From: Varroa destructor
Lineage: Eukaryota; Arthropoda; Arachnida; Mesostigmata; Varroidae
Length of the DNA stretch: 64,000 bases
Direction: 5' to 3'
NCBI RefSeq assembly: GCF_002443255.2
Contig: NW_019211460.1
Span: forward strand, 26,694,481-26,758,480
In this document: one piece after another, positions 14,739-29,000 of the stretch
How positions within the stretch are numbered: position 1 is the first letter of the stretch
Layout: each line of letters opens with the position of its first letter
The notes under the pieces: model-generated
Told to the model about the DNA's origin: nothing
Databases searched by the model: none
The model's input: the letters and a program-made list of their open reading frames with translations, nothing else
Program-made: the position numbers and the translations under genes

Positions 14739-17135
14739 TTGCAGCAGCTGTCACGATCAAGGCGGCAACAACAGTGAGAGGAGGCGATAATTATTGAGTC
14801 AGCTTGCCTTCGTTGTTATCGTTGTCAGCGTCGTCAAAAATCTTGCATGTCCACATTAGCAGGATAGCAAATCTCTTACGAACATTCGCTTGTTCTACCA
14901 CCGAACACCAACTGTGCACGCTTCCCTCGCTTTTGCCATGTATATCTCAGTGAGCGCAATCTAAGGCCCTGTTCATCATACTATATGTCGCTGACTAACA
15001 TACAACAATGTGGACTGCCAAAAAAAAAGCATTATAACACATAGACAACAAGCGTAGCCAAAAAAAGGAGACAAGATGTTGCAGAGCAGACTTCAATTTC
15101 ACTTGAGTAGTTTCAACGTGGTCTGCCATCTGTGCTCCAACTTCTTCTATCGTTGCCTGTCTACCGCCTACTGTTATTATCCCATATGGCATTCGTTGGA
15201 TTCGCAAAAGTAGAAAGTATTGCATAGATTTCCAAAGATGTCACGTGACTGCGGGGCCAGCTCAGACAAATAGTTCTAGCTTCGTTTCGTATCCGCAGAA
15301 ATTCTGATACGCTACAAGTCACTCACGAACGTATTACGTCGTCATCTAACACTATCTGTGCATGTTGTCGCTATAAACAGTACGATGAGGCATAGTCAAC
15401 GTAAATGGCCGGAGACACGTATACTTCCGACTGTTTAATATTACCGTTGAAAACAATTCATCACTGAAACCCGATTATACTGGTTTAATCTTGGCTAGCA
15501 AAAAAACGACAGCGGCAAACAAGATCGAAGCCGTGTTTGCCGTGCGACAATGGAACTACACACGTTAATAGTAACTATAACGTAAGGTTTTAGTTTAACT
15601 TAAGAAAGTGAAACACAAATGGTAGATAAGCTGACCCAGGTGGCTGTCATCGACTCATTTTTTATGCGAAGCGAAACCGAAACGAAAAATACCTACCTTT
15701 GTGCGTATTTGATGAACATTGAAATCGAACTTTATGTTTTTTTGACAGGATAGGTCGGCGACGAATCGTAGCTCGTGTCACACCATAGGAGGGACCATCG
15801 TCCTGATGCAGGACGAACGAATACTATACTAGCACTATACAGCGCCAGGGCCGCTGATCTGTGAGTGCGCATGCCTATCATTTATGGACTTCAAAGGTTT
15901 ATCTAGCGACAGTATCTTAGTTGTCTTATTCTCTGCGTGTTTCAGTCTCTAAACCGAAACCCCCGTCACCGAACCGGGCTTTTTTTATGTGGCCACATTT
16001 AATTGAATTCACTATTATTTTTATTATTACTATTCGTTTTTCAAATAAGCTTACTTCTCGTACTCGAGGTTTGTGAGCGAATGTTTGTTGCTGTCAAGAA
16101 GTGTGTCGGTTATTTTTCCTCAAGTTACTGATCAAAAACCTTAAAAGCTCGCTCCGTTAATCGATAACTGGACCACTTACTATCCTGTCGGATGGGTTGA
16201 ACCCCGGCTATTATCGAAAAAAAGAAAGCTTCTTAACAGTTGGTTGCGTATGCCCAGTTAAAAGTCGGTTGGCCCTAATACGAACGTCGGTATTCCACAC
16301 GTTTACTTTTTTTTTTCCCATTAAGTGCATATTGCTAATAGGTAAATGGCTTGCTCACCCTAGTACTATTTCCTTAATATATTATGACATGCTATTTATT
16401 ATGGATGCCAAAATCAGTTGATAGATAGCACGGAAGTACAAGTAAATTTAATACAAATTCTCGATTGTCTCATTATAGCAGGTCTAATTCTCCATACCTT
16501 TCTGCATATCCATATAATCTATTTTGTGGCTTTTCGCGACATACTTCTGATGCTGCCATTTCAATACTACAACACTAATCGAAATAGGAGCTGTGCAGTT
16601 TACCAGCCAAACCTGTAAATCTCCCGGGACCAGTATCGACCACGGGTTGTTGATCAGACAGTCTGATACAGAAAACGATCCACTATTTCCTTACGACATT
16701 TACATAGGATCACCAACAGCAACATCGGTCATGCCCACGGAACCGACAGACCCCGCTACTGGCACTACCAGCATTTTCATTGGCTAGATCGCAAGATTAG
16801 TCGCCTGCATCTTACGCGACGATGAGCGTCTTCGAACCCTACGTAATGAACAACAAGTAAAGTTTTCTCCATCGATATAGCTGTGATACTTTGTCTGCCG
16901 TCGTGTGTCTTTACAAAGCTGCGAAAAAACGCACGACGACCTCCCACATCTCCATTATATATCTATCTATGTATAAAGGAGGAGAAAGAAAGCGATTTGG
17001 GACATCTATCTGCACGAATATGTCTCTGTTTGGGGAAAACAAGCGCAATATGTGTGTCAAGCACACTGCTGTAACGTGCCTACAGATCATTCAGTGAATC
17101 GCATTAAATCGCGTTTTGCTATCGGCGTCATTTCT

Positions 17136-17161
17136 AGCAGCAGCAGCAGCAGCAGCAGCAG
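17136..17161. repeat. AGC trinucleotide repeat
   Basis: Eight perfect AGC units plus two bases. No coding context. Confidence 0.92.
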
Positions 17162-18380
17162 AATACCCTCCGCTGGTCTGCCTTTCGTCGTCGTTGGATG
17201 AACCGACGGAAAATCGCTATTAGTTGTTTGCTGTTATTGGGACGTTACTGAAGGAACCTCTACGCGTTAGTTGCGGGTACATTCGACTCTGTGTTGCGGT
17301 CCGCCGGCACGTCACTGAGCAGGGAGCGAATATGGAAAGGAGAGAGAAAGCCTTTTCTGGATGCAAAAATGTCCTAACCCACATTGTCGTGGCTGTGGCT
17401 GATCCATCTCTGCGGAAAGCGACGAACGATCTGCAAGAGTTTTCTAGCCGATTGTGGACGATCAGTAGGCAGTAAGAACATCATTAAATTAACGAAAACG
17501 ATACCGTCGCAGACGAAAGGCAACGATTTTTGATTTATTTGTAATCGAGACACGAGGTTGTATTACGAGGCCGTACATGAGCTAGAGTTACAGTTGCTCC
17601 AGGCGTGCAAGTACGAGCACAATTAGTCGACTCCATATACTTGGCCTCTTATTTTAGTTCCCATCGAGTCAGCCAAAGCTAGCTTAGCGTCACAAACGTA
17701 CCACATCCATATTTCTACCCATCATGATGAATCTACTAGCACCGCCAGCACGGCACCTTGGTCAGTTCATTCTTATTACCATTATAACTACAACAGTGGC
17801 CGGCATCGCCACCAGTATAATTATCTGATGTTTTTTTCGTATTTAGTGTTTCCTTCCATTTTGTTCTGCCTGCAGCTGACCAGCCGATAACGGAGCAACT
17901 CACTCAGTCATTCCGCCCATCATCTGCCTCTTTGACCGCGGGCCTGGCCATCATAGTCACTCGTGCTGTCAGTGTTACCTTATGGCAGATCAGAAATACT
18001 ATAGTATACAAACCTATTACCAGTTCTATCGTAATCATCGTACGATTTCTGCCACAACGGCGATCCGATGGTGTTTCGCACGCGAGAAACTGTCGATTCT
18101 TCGCTTCTTCTCCTATGCCTTCAGACTCTGGTGGATAAACCAATAGGTCGAACACGTCGAGAGAGGCCGGGCCGATTGACAAACATGGATTTATATTGGA
18201 AACACATAGACACACCAAACTGGCGCCGGTCGTTCTCGCTTACGCCCACAAGCATTCGGTTACCATCGATTTGATGCCGGCGCGACACAACTACAATCTA
18301 TCGTATTATAATATGATTCGAATATGGCAATTTATTCAGATATCGGAAAACGTCGGGAGAAGCGTTTTGTTAATGACAAA

Positions 18381-18404
18381 TATATATATATATATATATA
18401 TATA
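18381..18404. repeat. (TA)12 repeat
   Basis: Twelve uninterrupted TA units. Confidence 0.92.
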
Positions 18405-20314
18405 CTTTGGGATGATAGATAATGCTCTATTTTCCATGAGAAATCAATAAGTAGTTCTACGGGGTCTTCAGTTGATAAGTGCTGGTTGAGCAGACTTGAT
18501 GGATAACTACGCTGACGAAACGAAAAGATCTGGCCGGATGAAGTATTTTTTGTGGCTAAACGAGAGTCAGATTTTTATCAAGTAATTTTCTAGGCCAGCT
18601 ATGTTTGTGTTAAGCATCCAAGCGCAATATTAGTTAGTTACTTTCTCTGCTAGGTAAAATTACTTTTTTTTTTTTATTAACTTCTTATGGACTAATTATA
18701 ATGCAGTTCATGACGCGTATATTTTCAACGCGCAATTGTAATAATGCCAAAACGAAAGTAACCGTTACTCGGAGATATCAGATGGTGGCAAATCGCTTTC
18801 TTGGGACAGTCAGAAGGTCATTGTTGATTATATAATGGTAAACGGCTTTAAGAGTTGAACGAGTGAGAATCTGAAGATGACGGATACTAATGACAAACGT
18901 GTTTCTTTACAAGATCATTGAAATGGTGCTCACCTTCGAGTTGAAGTATCTTCAAAACCGAAATAAATCACTGTTATATAAGAACGTGCCTTATACGTAT
19001 CGCCACATAATAATGTCCATGTTATTTACGTGCCTTTTTGTATGTTATCTACGTTAGGCAAGCCATTGAATCATTGGCACGTTCTGCCGATATATATACC
19101 AATGGCTATAAGGCATTAGGAGCCATCGGGCAGCAGACGGCTGTAATCTTTTCGGAATCAAGTAGAAACTCAGATAATCTACTATTGTATTTGAATTGGT
19201 CTAGTAAAATAATACATCGAGATTTACCGTTTCATGGGACTCCGAAGTTACACCCGCAAAGCACTAGTTGCACGCGTTTTTATACTGGTTTTTCAAGTTA
19301 ACGATGACTAATACTATCCGTAGCTATTGATAGAATTCAGATTGACGTAACACAAGCTTCTAAGATCAGGCTGTAACCTGTACTGTGCTATATACTTTTA
19401 CTCGAGATAGATCCCTCTCAATCCTGTTCTTTCGTTCACAGTCCGTCTATGTGTTCGGTAATTGTAGAGATTCTGTATCCTTTGGATCCGATTTTTTCTG
19501 ACTGCCACTACGTGAATATCGATTTGCCCTTTACTATCTCCAGGTATAAACTACTTTTCGGCCACGTTCCTGTCTGCCCTGTACTGTATGTACCTGTTGT
19601 GTTATGGTGGCCTGCTTATTTTTGTGAGTGTACTTATAGGTATCTGCATATGTCATGAGTGCGAGCGTATGTGTGCACGTGCATGCTTCGCCAATAATGT
19701 TGCCATTCCTTTTTGCATTCGTTCGTTCGTCCTTTATCTGTCTGCCTACCCACCCGCCTATTATATACGATGCTTGTTCGTCTGCAATTCAACGCTATTG
19801 GATTGTACGTTTCATCACTTATTTTCTTGGTTTTTGTCGTCATCGTCTGCTGAGCGACGATCGTCGTTCGTCGCAGAAGTTGTCGCTTTTTGTTTGCGCC
19901 ATCGTGGTTTGCTTCGACGACCCTTTCTTCTGTTGCTGCCGTCGCGACTTAGTTGTCGCTACGTCCGCCGCTGATGTTGTTATGGCTGTTAGCTGTTGCC
20001 GTATCGCTCTGTTTGTCTGTTCGTTCATTCGATTGAGGAGATCACCGCCACGGCATTCGTCGTTGTCTAACGCTGACAGTCATCGCATACACACACGCAC
20101 GTATATTGTAGGTCGACACAGTCAGTGATACACGGAGACGCAGTGACTAGCTTGCTCTTAACGGGCCAGAGTCGCAATTGCAACAGCATAACAACAACCG
20201 GTCTTTACGCCGTCGCAGCCGCAACGGCCACCAGCTTGTTAATTCGTCGAGCATCATGGACGCAGCGGAAGGAACTGTAGCAGCTGCAGGAGACAGACAG
20301 ATAGGATGGGAGAC

Positions 20315-20333
20315 TCAGTCAGTCAGTCAGTCA
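20315..20333. repeat. CAGT tetranucleotide repeat
   Basis: Over four perfect TCAG units. It produces a Ser-Gln-Ser-Val pattern in one frame. Confidence 0.85.
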
Positions 20334-20514
20334 TTGTATCTCCACAGTCCACGATCCGAAATCTCTTCAGACCGTTCGAAGCCATCGCCACTGTTTCTAT
20401 CTTCACCGCTGCGGCTGCTCTTCGTTCTTCTGCCGTATTAGACAATGAGGCTTTCGTCGTCTTCACCGTCGTGCTTGATGCCCGTAGAGACCGAAAAACG
20501 GTATTACGGAGGAC

Positions 20515-20582
20515 TTGTTGTTGTTGTTGCTGCTGCTATTGCTGCTGTTGCAGGAGGGGAGGGGGAGGGAGGAAGGGGGATG
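20515..20582. repeat. TTG/TGC repeat followed by a purine-rich GGGA tract
   Basis: TTG and TGC units (20515-20551) change directly into a G/A-only tract (to about 20582) with repeated GGGGA-type units. Confidence 0.85.
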
Positions 20583-22010
20583 AGGGTATGCGTCATTATC
20601 ACGACGCCTCTCTGCGAAGTCGATCGCCTAACTCTGAAGTACATCACAAATTCGATCAACAGCAGCGTCAGCAGTACGAGAAAGAGGAGAATGACGAGGG
20701 GTTAGAGGTATTAGTGCTCCTTTAGAAGGAAAAGAAGACAAACTTACCAGACCAGCATCAGCAGCAGCAAGGTTAGTATTAGTACGTCCGCTAACGGATA
20801 ACAAGTAGCGGGTGGAGGACGGCGGATCCCCTCAGTACACAGGGCAGACCCCTCTTTCCATTCGACAACGCTCCGTCGAATACCTGCTCCGCCGACTCAA
20901 CTATTAGCGATAGCTTCCCTATGCCTAGGGCTGCTGTCGTCATCCGGTAGTGCTGATACGAGGACGCTCTCTTCCTCATTTTCCTCTTTCTCTCTCTCAC
21001 CAGCAGCAGCGTAGATAGTATAGGATATGATACGACACGATAGCAGGTAGTCCACCTACACCGCTGCACGCAAAGCAAACACCGGGTAGCAAACGAAGCG
21101 CTGGCGATCTGCAATCGCTCCAGCAAAAGCACCAGCCTGACGGCACGACTCGGTCCGTCGATCTGTTCGGGCTTCAGATCAATAGAAGAGCAGAAACCAA
21201 AAAAGAAACGGGAGAGTTACAACCGCTACTGCTGCCGCCAGTGCTCGACGTACAGCCGCAAAGCCGCCAGCAATGTCGGGGGCGATAAGTCTCTGTGGCG
21301 GCGACCACTACAGCATCGTATAGCAGTGGTGTACCGATGTGCCGGACCTCGCCATCGTTCCCACGGCACCGAACAGAGCTCACTTCGTTACGGCCGCAAC
21401 CAGCGCCAGCAGTAGCGGCAGCAGTCGTAGTCGCTCGACCGAATATACAACCCTAGCAGAAACAGCGAGACTCTTTTTTCGTCTTTTTCCCTGTCCTTTC
21501 TCTCTTCTTCGGTTTGTTTGGATCTTCGCCTTTTATTTGTTGCGGCTGCTGCTGCTGGCGCCGTTTCCTCAGGTACGCTCCGGCATTTTCATCCTCTCCC
21601 GCGATACCTAGTCCTGTGGCAGCCTCGTGGCGTCGGCGGCTTCGATGAAGACGAAGTCCACGGCAGCAGCATCGAAGCAAACCGTCTCATTCTACCAGCT
21701 CTTGCTGCTGTAGCCGCTCATTTTTACTGATTCTACTGCTCCTTTCTGTTGTCCACCGTATCGTTGCGACTGTGGCTCGTTCTTGGTGCTCGTCTTTTCC
21801 TCCAGACTGTGTTGCGGTTGGCGTCTCCGCAACAAGAAATGCGAACGAAGTTACACAGTAAACGAAGGTAGAAAGCAGAAGTCTGCAGGAGCTGTTCTTT
21901 GGCGGCTGAACCGATGTCGCTCGGTCTGGCCGGACGCGGCTGACGCTGCTTTGATGCCGGTGGCGGGAGTGACCAGGTTTGTCTGTCTGTTTCACTGTCA
22001 GCCAGTCGTT

Positions 22011-22067
22011 GCCGCCACCACCGCCACCGCCGCCGCCGTCGCCGCCGCCGCCGCCGCCGCTGCTGCC
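22011..22067. repeat. GCC trinucleotide repeat
   Basis: About 19 GCC-type units with CAC and GTC interruptions. A second smaller tract follows at 22118-22141. Confidence 0.92.
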
Positions 22068-22117
22068 GTAGCAATAACAGCAACATCAGCTTAGCAGAAG
22101 CAACGGTAACGACCCCT

Positions 22118-22141
22118 GCTGCCACCGCCGCCGCCGCCGCC
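22118..22141. repeat. CCG repeat, second block
   Basis: Eight CCG-type units, about 50 bases after the larger GCC tract, which suggests a split or duplicated array. Confidence 0.85.
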
Positions 22142-23043
22142 TCTGAACGGCTTCTACTAGCTCAAGCTAACGGATAACGGCTGAGAATCGATGGCAGTGC
22201 CGTCATCGGATCTGATTCTAATGTTGCTGCCATTAGCGTGTAGCTCTGTTTCTCCCTGTTTTTCTGGCTGTGATACATCGCTACACCGCTTCGGCAGAAG
22301 CAGCAGTAGCAGTACTACCATCAGCTAGCACTTCTGATACCCGCAGCAGAAGACAGCAAAGGAGAGGTGCGGGGGGGAGAAGCCGTACACTGCTGTGATA
22401 ACTTGCTTTGATTACGCAAAATAGACAAAATGAAGAGACGACGAGAAGAGATAGAGATGAACCAGACGAAGACGGAGGAGATAGACGAAGAAAATTAAGG
22501 GGACGAAGGAAAAATCAAAACAAACCGCTGGCCGAATCGAATCGCCTATGACCGATAGTATGTTGTAACGGTGACGGTGACGGGGCGACGATAGAACAGA
22601 GCTATGTCTGTACCTATTCCGGTGGTTATTTACGCTACTTTTTTCTGCTAAAAATGGGACTGTAGTACTGGCTACTAGCCATTAGCAGAGTTGCTGGCCA
22701 ATTTGTGCTACCTGTATTCTGCACCAGCTCGCCGGAAGATCGGAGCGCTGATTGGAGGAACGCGTATAGAGAAGAAGCATGGTTGTCAAGCTGCGGGAAG
22801 TAGCCGCAGAAACAGGCCGCCGGAAGTGTCCGGAATAACGAAATGGCGGCCGACATTACGCAGAGATACAGCGGATTACTGTCGGTACCATCTTTGTCTT
22901 TGTCCTATTACAATTACATGTTACTGCTATATATTATAAGTACATATGGACGTCGATGCCAAATGCGCTGATTCCAACCTAATAATAATAATATAGAACC
23001 ATTGAGTTGAAGTGATAAGATGTTGCGGGGATCTTCAGCTTAG

Positions 23044-23070
23044 CGGACGGACGGACAGACAGACAGACAC
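23044..23070. repeat. GGAC/GACA tetranucleotide repeat
   Basis: GGAC units change into AGAC units and end at GACAC. Confidence 0.85.
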
Positions 23071-26000
23071 GAAACAAAGTTTGTGTAGGCCCGCTCTGAT
23101 CTGATTTTTTTCTAATCTAGTGCACTGCGCCCCCGGTTCGATGCCCGTTTTGTAGACTATCACCTCCACTGTCAGAGTGAGGATGCTGTGAAAAAACTTA
23201 TACCAAATGATCACTTGAACGTTGAAGTTAAGAAAACTAACGAGTACAATAACAACATACGTTAGTGAGACACGTGAACGCTTTTGTTTTTTTAGCCTCA
23301 AACAATGCCCCCACAAATCTACCGGTGAAAATTTGCAACACTTCCCAATCACATCTGTTCTAAAGCCTGCACAAACGTTATAGTAATAGAAAACCGGTGA
23401 GATCTTTTACAAATTTGAGTGCCGCATAACATCGCTCTTTCATAGAGATTCGTTTACAGCTACAGTGTTCGTTCAGTCTTGGTGCCCGTAACTGCCCTCT
23501 TCACGGCTCATAGGCAACGACATGTTTTGCTTAGCCGTGATAGTTTAAACATAACGAATTGCCGCGTTAAAGCGCCATCCATTCCATCTTGCCTAGGGCA
23601 AATACAACAAAAACTTCCCGCCACCGTGTGAGGGCGGCAAGCGAATGATGTCCATAACCCACCATTACCACGATAGTCATTATCAACTGTTTCTGCCGCT
23701 ACTCTGGATAACCGATTGTCTCCGAGTTGTCGCTTGCTAATGTTCACCGATGTATTTAGCGGAGGTTGGCTGAACGACCTCGCCGTAGAAATTCAACTAC
23801 TGCGTTCGTTAACAATCAACAGTTGACACCTTTGATAGTCAAATGCCGGCATGATCCTGCCTGTTCTGTTGTCGTTCGCGGCTTTTCGGTAGCGGCGCTG
23901 GGGATGACAAGAACTAAATCATCACGCCCGCTACCTCTTACTATTCGTCGTATATATATGAGCGAAAATTCGGTATATATAGACAAATAACAGCCGGAGG
24001 AGGAGCCTTCCATGACTGCTGCTGAAAGATTAACCGGTGATCGTGTAAATATTTTCGACTTGTTCTTTTTTCCATAAACTAAGCGACGTAGAGGATATGT
24101 TTCCGGAGTTCTACTAGCCAGCCGGTACGTCTCTCTGCCGCAACCGTTGACGCTGAACGCCTTTTACTGGACAAATAACAACAGTAACAATGCTCGATTC
24201 CATCAACACCCCAAAGTTAAGGAATTACGCTGGTAGATAAAGTCTGCTCTGGCATCAACAAGTATATCGGAGTTGTTAACTGCGCCGCATTTGCGCACGG
24301 CGACGATCGTTCGGCGATTTGAGCGTGTGCCCATGTTGTCTAAATACGCCTACACCGGCCGGCGTCCGATCTACGTGTCCTTCGCATACCCTGTTGAAAT
24401 TTTGGGACAGCGCCGGCATATTTGAAAACGACGAAGACAACAAATTTAACGGTCACGTTGTATTGTCCACGTCGAAGTGAAGTATGCCCCGGCGATGGCT
24501 AAATAGCACTGAAACGAAGTACATCGATCGATAGTAAAATCGTTCGAAGAACATACGTTTTTCCTCTACCGTCTGGCTCGACGCCTTCTAGCAAATGATA
24601 ATGTGGGTATTCGTGTTATAATCATAGTTTCTTCAAATAACTCCTTTTAACTGAAAGCCTACTATGTCTTACGTTTTCGGTATTTAATTCGATCACACTG
24701 CGTCATGCAGTATGAATATTTCGATTGCTATGACGAAGTCAATAAAGATATGAGGAATGTCCGCGTCGAACCGAACAAACGAAGAAAACTAGTCAGTAGA
24801 GTAGGCCACGCACGCGGAGATTTCGTAGTTTTCGTACTTCTAAAATAACCACGAATGAAGGACAAGTGACGACAAAATAGCGAGCTCTCTGTGTAGGTGT
24901 ACACAGCTACTTTAGCAGACAGTGACGCTATGGCCCCCGCCCGCGCTCTGCAAATGAGGCACATTTTTCGGATCATCATTTTCAGCGCGGAGCGGTGGTA
25001 GAGGCCTCTGTGCAAAATGTCTTCCTTACTCCCATACAATCACCACCTCAATTGATTACACAATGGCAACGCCGGTAAAGATTTCTGCTGTTTATCCCGA
25101 TCAGCCGTTGTCTGATTGGCAAAATCTATAGCTTCGACATTTGAGCATTCGAAATAAAACGGTTTGCTGACCTGTAAACTGTCTGAAGCGCTGAAATCGT
25201 GGAACTCGCTAAAATCGCTATAAACCACCACTCAGCGTTCTGCCCCTGACTAACTACTCATCGAATCGTAAATCGACGTAGAAAAAATCTCACCGCTTCA
25301 ACCGAAATATCTGCGACAGAAGGCGGCGCTGCGCAACTGGCACTGCAGCAAAAGTACATCAACAGCAACCTCAAAACAGTATTTTGATAGCTCTAGCGAA
25401 GTAGGAAGGCACCGAGACACAAATCGAAATCTTCGCTTCTGACATTGAGGGGACGGCGGCGACAACGAGAAAAGCCCAAAAAATATAAATTCCCGCGTAA
25501 AGTAGGTGCCAAATCTTGCGCACTGTCTTCAGTCAAACGACACGGACATCGGTACGGGACATCAGCAACGGTATTTATATTACTACCCGCTATTCTATGG
25601 CAACACGGTATAATCGACGACGGAAAGGAAATCTGTGCCCGCTGGTCTAGCTTAGCAGCCACCGTTGCGCGTTTCTATCAATACGTAGCCCCCTAAGCCT
25701 AATCACGCTTGAGGGAGATAACGTGGGGACGGAAAACGGGACGGTACGGGTCGGCTTGACCTTATAGCGCTGCGGCCGCCCCAGCAACAGTGGCTGAAGA
25801 GGTGCCGAAAAGAATCGCTATTACTGAGGAATAGCTTGAGACAACAAGAACAAAAAAAATAGCGAAGGGCTGCCGGCGATAGAACAAATCGAGGTAACAG
25901 AGGGGACTCGACCATCGTAAATTTTTTTGCGTCCTGCATTAGAATTGTAGCAGCACGGGATGGCTGGACTCAAGCGAACCAAGAAATTTCGTCACGAAAC

Positions 26001-29000
26001 AATCGGGAGCGGTGTTGCATGGCAACCAAACAACGCTCAAAATATTATTGTTAACTAGGCTGTCGACTGTGGCTGACCTTGTGCGTGTGCAAACTTGAAC
26101 GGTGTGGAGGGCTAGAAATTAGGCAGGGGGGTCAGTATGCTAAACAAGTCGAGTTGTTGCCAACAAAGACGTAAAGTGCTCGAAGTATTTTGCTTGGTAG
26201 TTAATAGCTATCGTTTGATATGTAGGTTTGTATGAGTTTGTAATGATCAAAGGCTTCCTGTTCCAGACTATACAGTTGAGCAAGGCATTCCAAGGACAAC
26301 CCATGTTGTCGACGGAACGTATAGAACTCATCCCGCATTGATACACCGTAAAAAAAAACAATTTTCAATAAACTGTGTGAGTACGTCTTAGGGAAATCAT
26401 CGAGCGGACATTTAGCACCGTTCAAAAAAAGGAAATGAAAAACAGTTTTAATAGATACCTTCAATGATACTTTTGATGATAGATAACAAAAAATCGCATC
26501 TGCTTGCTACAATTTCCAGAAAAGTATAAATTTTAAAAATAGATGCGCTAAGGGTTTTTATGATGACAAAAAAAAACGCGGAATACGATGAAACTAAAAA
26601 TGTTTATTCTGCAGTACCTTGCAATACAATCTACCTCACCCACCTTCTATGTCGCACTTAGCTTGGATGAATTTCTCGTGCCTGCAAACTGTTTACCGCG
26701 CTGATTTTATAAAAAAAATATAAGAAACGTCCAGCGATCTAATGATCTTCCGCAGATATTGGCAGGGTTATTAGATATGAGCGTATTCGCATATGGATTG
26801 TAAGGCGAAGTAATAGGGCTCCATTTTGTTGCTAATCCGTCCTGAGCAGAGCATTTATCTGTTACGGTGGGTTCTATTGCAGGCTCGACCCACGAGAAAT
26901 TGCTTTATTTTTTTTAATTAACGGAAGTTGGATAGCTTTGGACGTATTTACAAGATAGCGTGTTAACTATGGGGAAAAGTGACAGTTTCAAACACCATCG
27001 ATTAAGCAGAAAAACCGATCTACGGAAGGTTTCAATGTCGGTTGTACCGTAACTTATTGGGAGTGAAATTTGTTTAAATTGCGAAAAGTTTTATAGTGAA
27101 ATCAAGTAGATACGGAGCATATGAACCTAATCTAGTGTCATAGCTTTGTTTATAGACTGGTAGAAGTTGAATGTTATTGGCAGGTCTTCAGTTGTAGTGA
27201 TCTGATCACCTGATTGGCATCTTCGCAAAAATCATTGTCTGCCTAACGCCGGTATCCCTACGATGGCTATAGTAGTCGCTTGAAATATTTTACTTAAATA
27301 CGAGTTCATTCAGTTTAATATTTTAGTTCACGCCGTAAACCTTATACATTTGATTTTTCACAACCAAATAACCTCGATCTGAGTAAAATCCGCAGTGTGT
27401 GCGACTCTCGTTTATTATATTATTATTAATACATTAGGCTTGAATTAAATAAACAGTCACGGATCAATTAGGCTGTGGCCTACGCTAGCTTACTAAAGCA
27501 CTCAGCACGCGCCTGGAAAGCTGTAGACTCTAAGGCCAGCTGTCTCTAATATTGTTTTATATAGCAAAGGCAAAAGTCGACCATACGGGTGGCTGAGAAC
27601 GATCGGCCGGCCTACAGGTCTATGGACAAGAGTTCAACTTGATTTTAGTATGAATACTAAAGTAACTTTGAGTAGAAGTCGTGCCCTTCACCACCACTTC
27701 CGCTACTTGAAATAGCCGACATATTTCAGCTGTTTGATTAAGTTACTTGAACAGATCGTCAGGTAAATAACTCTCTCTTGATGAACAGCCCGTTTCTGTT
27801 AGAGTAGTGCGCTTTGCAAATCTGCCACTACGTGCGTAGCTAATCGAATGCAATATCCTGCGTCCGCTCGTAACGTTCCTACGAACGTCGCTACCTATCT
27901 CAAATACGAAGGAAGCTCTTAAGATAGATGAAATGTACCCCTTCGCGGAAGAAGCAGCTAACGGCTACTTGAGGGGTCAGTGAAGGTCGGTCGCGATTAT
28001 CCCAGAAGACTAGCTAGTCTTGGAACTATTACATAATAGCATGATGCTGTTAAACTATTGTGTTGTATAAGGATAGCCAGTGTTGCTGCCATGGCAAGCT
28101 ATGCTATACACTGAGCGCAGGCATGGCTGCCGCGCACACACCACAGATATCGTCATCACCGCCTCGGCAGCAGCGCTAGCGTTGGCCAGCAACTATGCGT
28201 TGCAGCCAATCTCCTGAAATCGCCGATCGTGACCTGTGGGCAGCTCCCGATCGAACCCGCCTGCCTGGCCGTTGACCGAATAGTCGCAATTTGCCGGTCG
28301 GTACTGCTACTTCGGGAGCTACCCACTAGCAGTCACTAGTTTACTGCTTTCTGCACTTCTGTCTGCCCGAATGAACTATGTACAAAATGTATGTAGTTCT
28401 TGACGTTGTCGTTCTTGTTATTGTTGGCAGTCGCGATAGGTAGTACGTATGCATCATGTCGCGCTGGGCGGTTCTTCCTTCGGTCGGAGAAACGGCCAGA
28501 AACGTTCTTGCGCGGACGACTATGCCCTGCCCCCTCTGATGGCTACCAATTTCGAATCAGCAGCCACCGGTGTAATGGCAAGCGCAGAATGTCACCCTCA
28601 CTTTGTAGACCGGCCACAGATTTCAGCAGCAACGGTCGCTGTACGCTGTTATCATCGTTTTTGGCGCCGAAACACTCACTGAGAATGTTTAAAGAGCTGA
28701 ATTATTTGGTCGATGAATCCAAAGGCAATAACAGGTTGCTGGTGCATACTTCGTAAGGAACATAGACGTACAAATAGGCACGCCATGTGAGAATTGAAAT
28801 GTTTGAGATGCTTCGCTGTTGACTGCTGATGGAGAACGGTTGGCGGACCGCCAGTCACAACCTGTAGCCACATTTCCGATAATCATCGCAATGGTAATAA
28901 TGGTGATGGAAAGGTCGAACATATTAGAGGCCATGGGTGTCTTGCTATACCAATACGTCGGAGACGCGCGTCAAGGATCTTGTCAGCCTAATCCTGTAAT

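Larger units (their letters stand above)
9001..17600. other. non-coding flank rich in trinucleotide repeats
   Basis: No convincing gene. Frames of 60-160 codons around 9.5-10.1 kb are produced by translating GT and GGC repeats. Separate blocks are a GT-rich tract at 9675-9699, (GGC)10 at 9921-9951, a long CCG-type tract at 11956-12020, (CCG)6 at 14721-14738 and an AGC tract at 17136-17161. Confidence 0.6.
17601..26000. other. non-coding flank with dense GCC, TGC and CAGT repeats
   Basis: No supportable gene. The cluster between 20.1 and 22.4 kb is unusually rich in trinucleotide and tetranucleotide repeats. These generate Arg-, Ala- and Ser-rich open frames on both strands with no domain. 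A TA tract lies at 18381-18404 and a GGAC/GACA tract at 23044-23070. Confidence 0.6.

Noticed and set aside
21687..22125. Arg- and Ala-rich frames around the GCC repeat
   Set aside because: Their content is made by the trinucleotide tract. Frames on both strands are open for the same reason.
23120..23150. tRNA-like B box GGTTCGATGCC
   Set aside because: The flanking bases do not form a five-base T stem, and no anticodon arm, D arm or acceptor stem could be placed.
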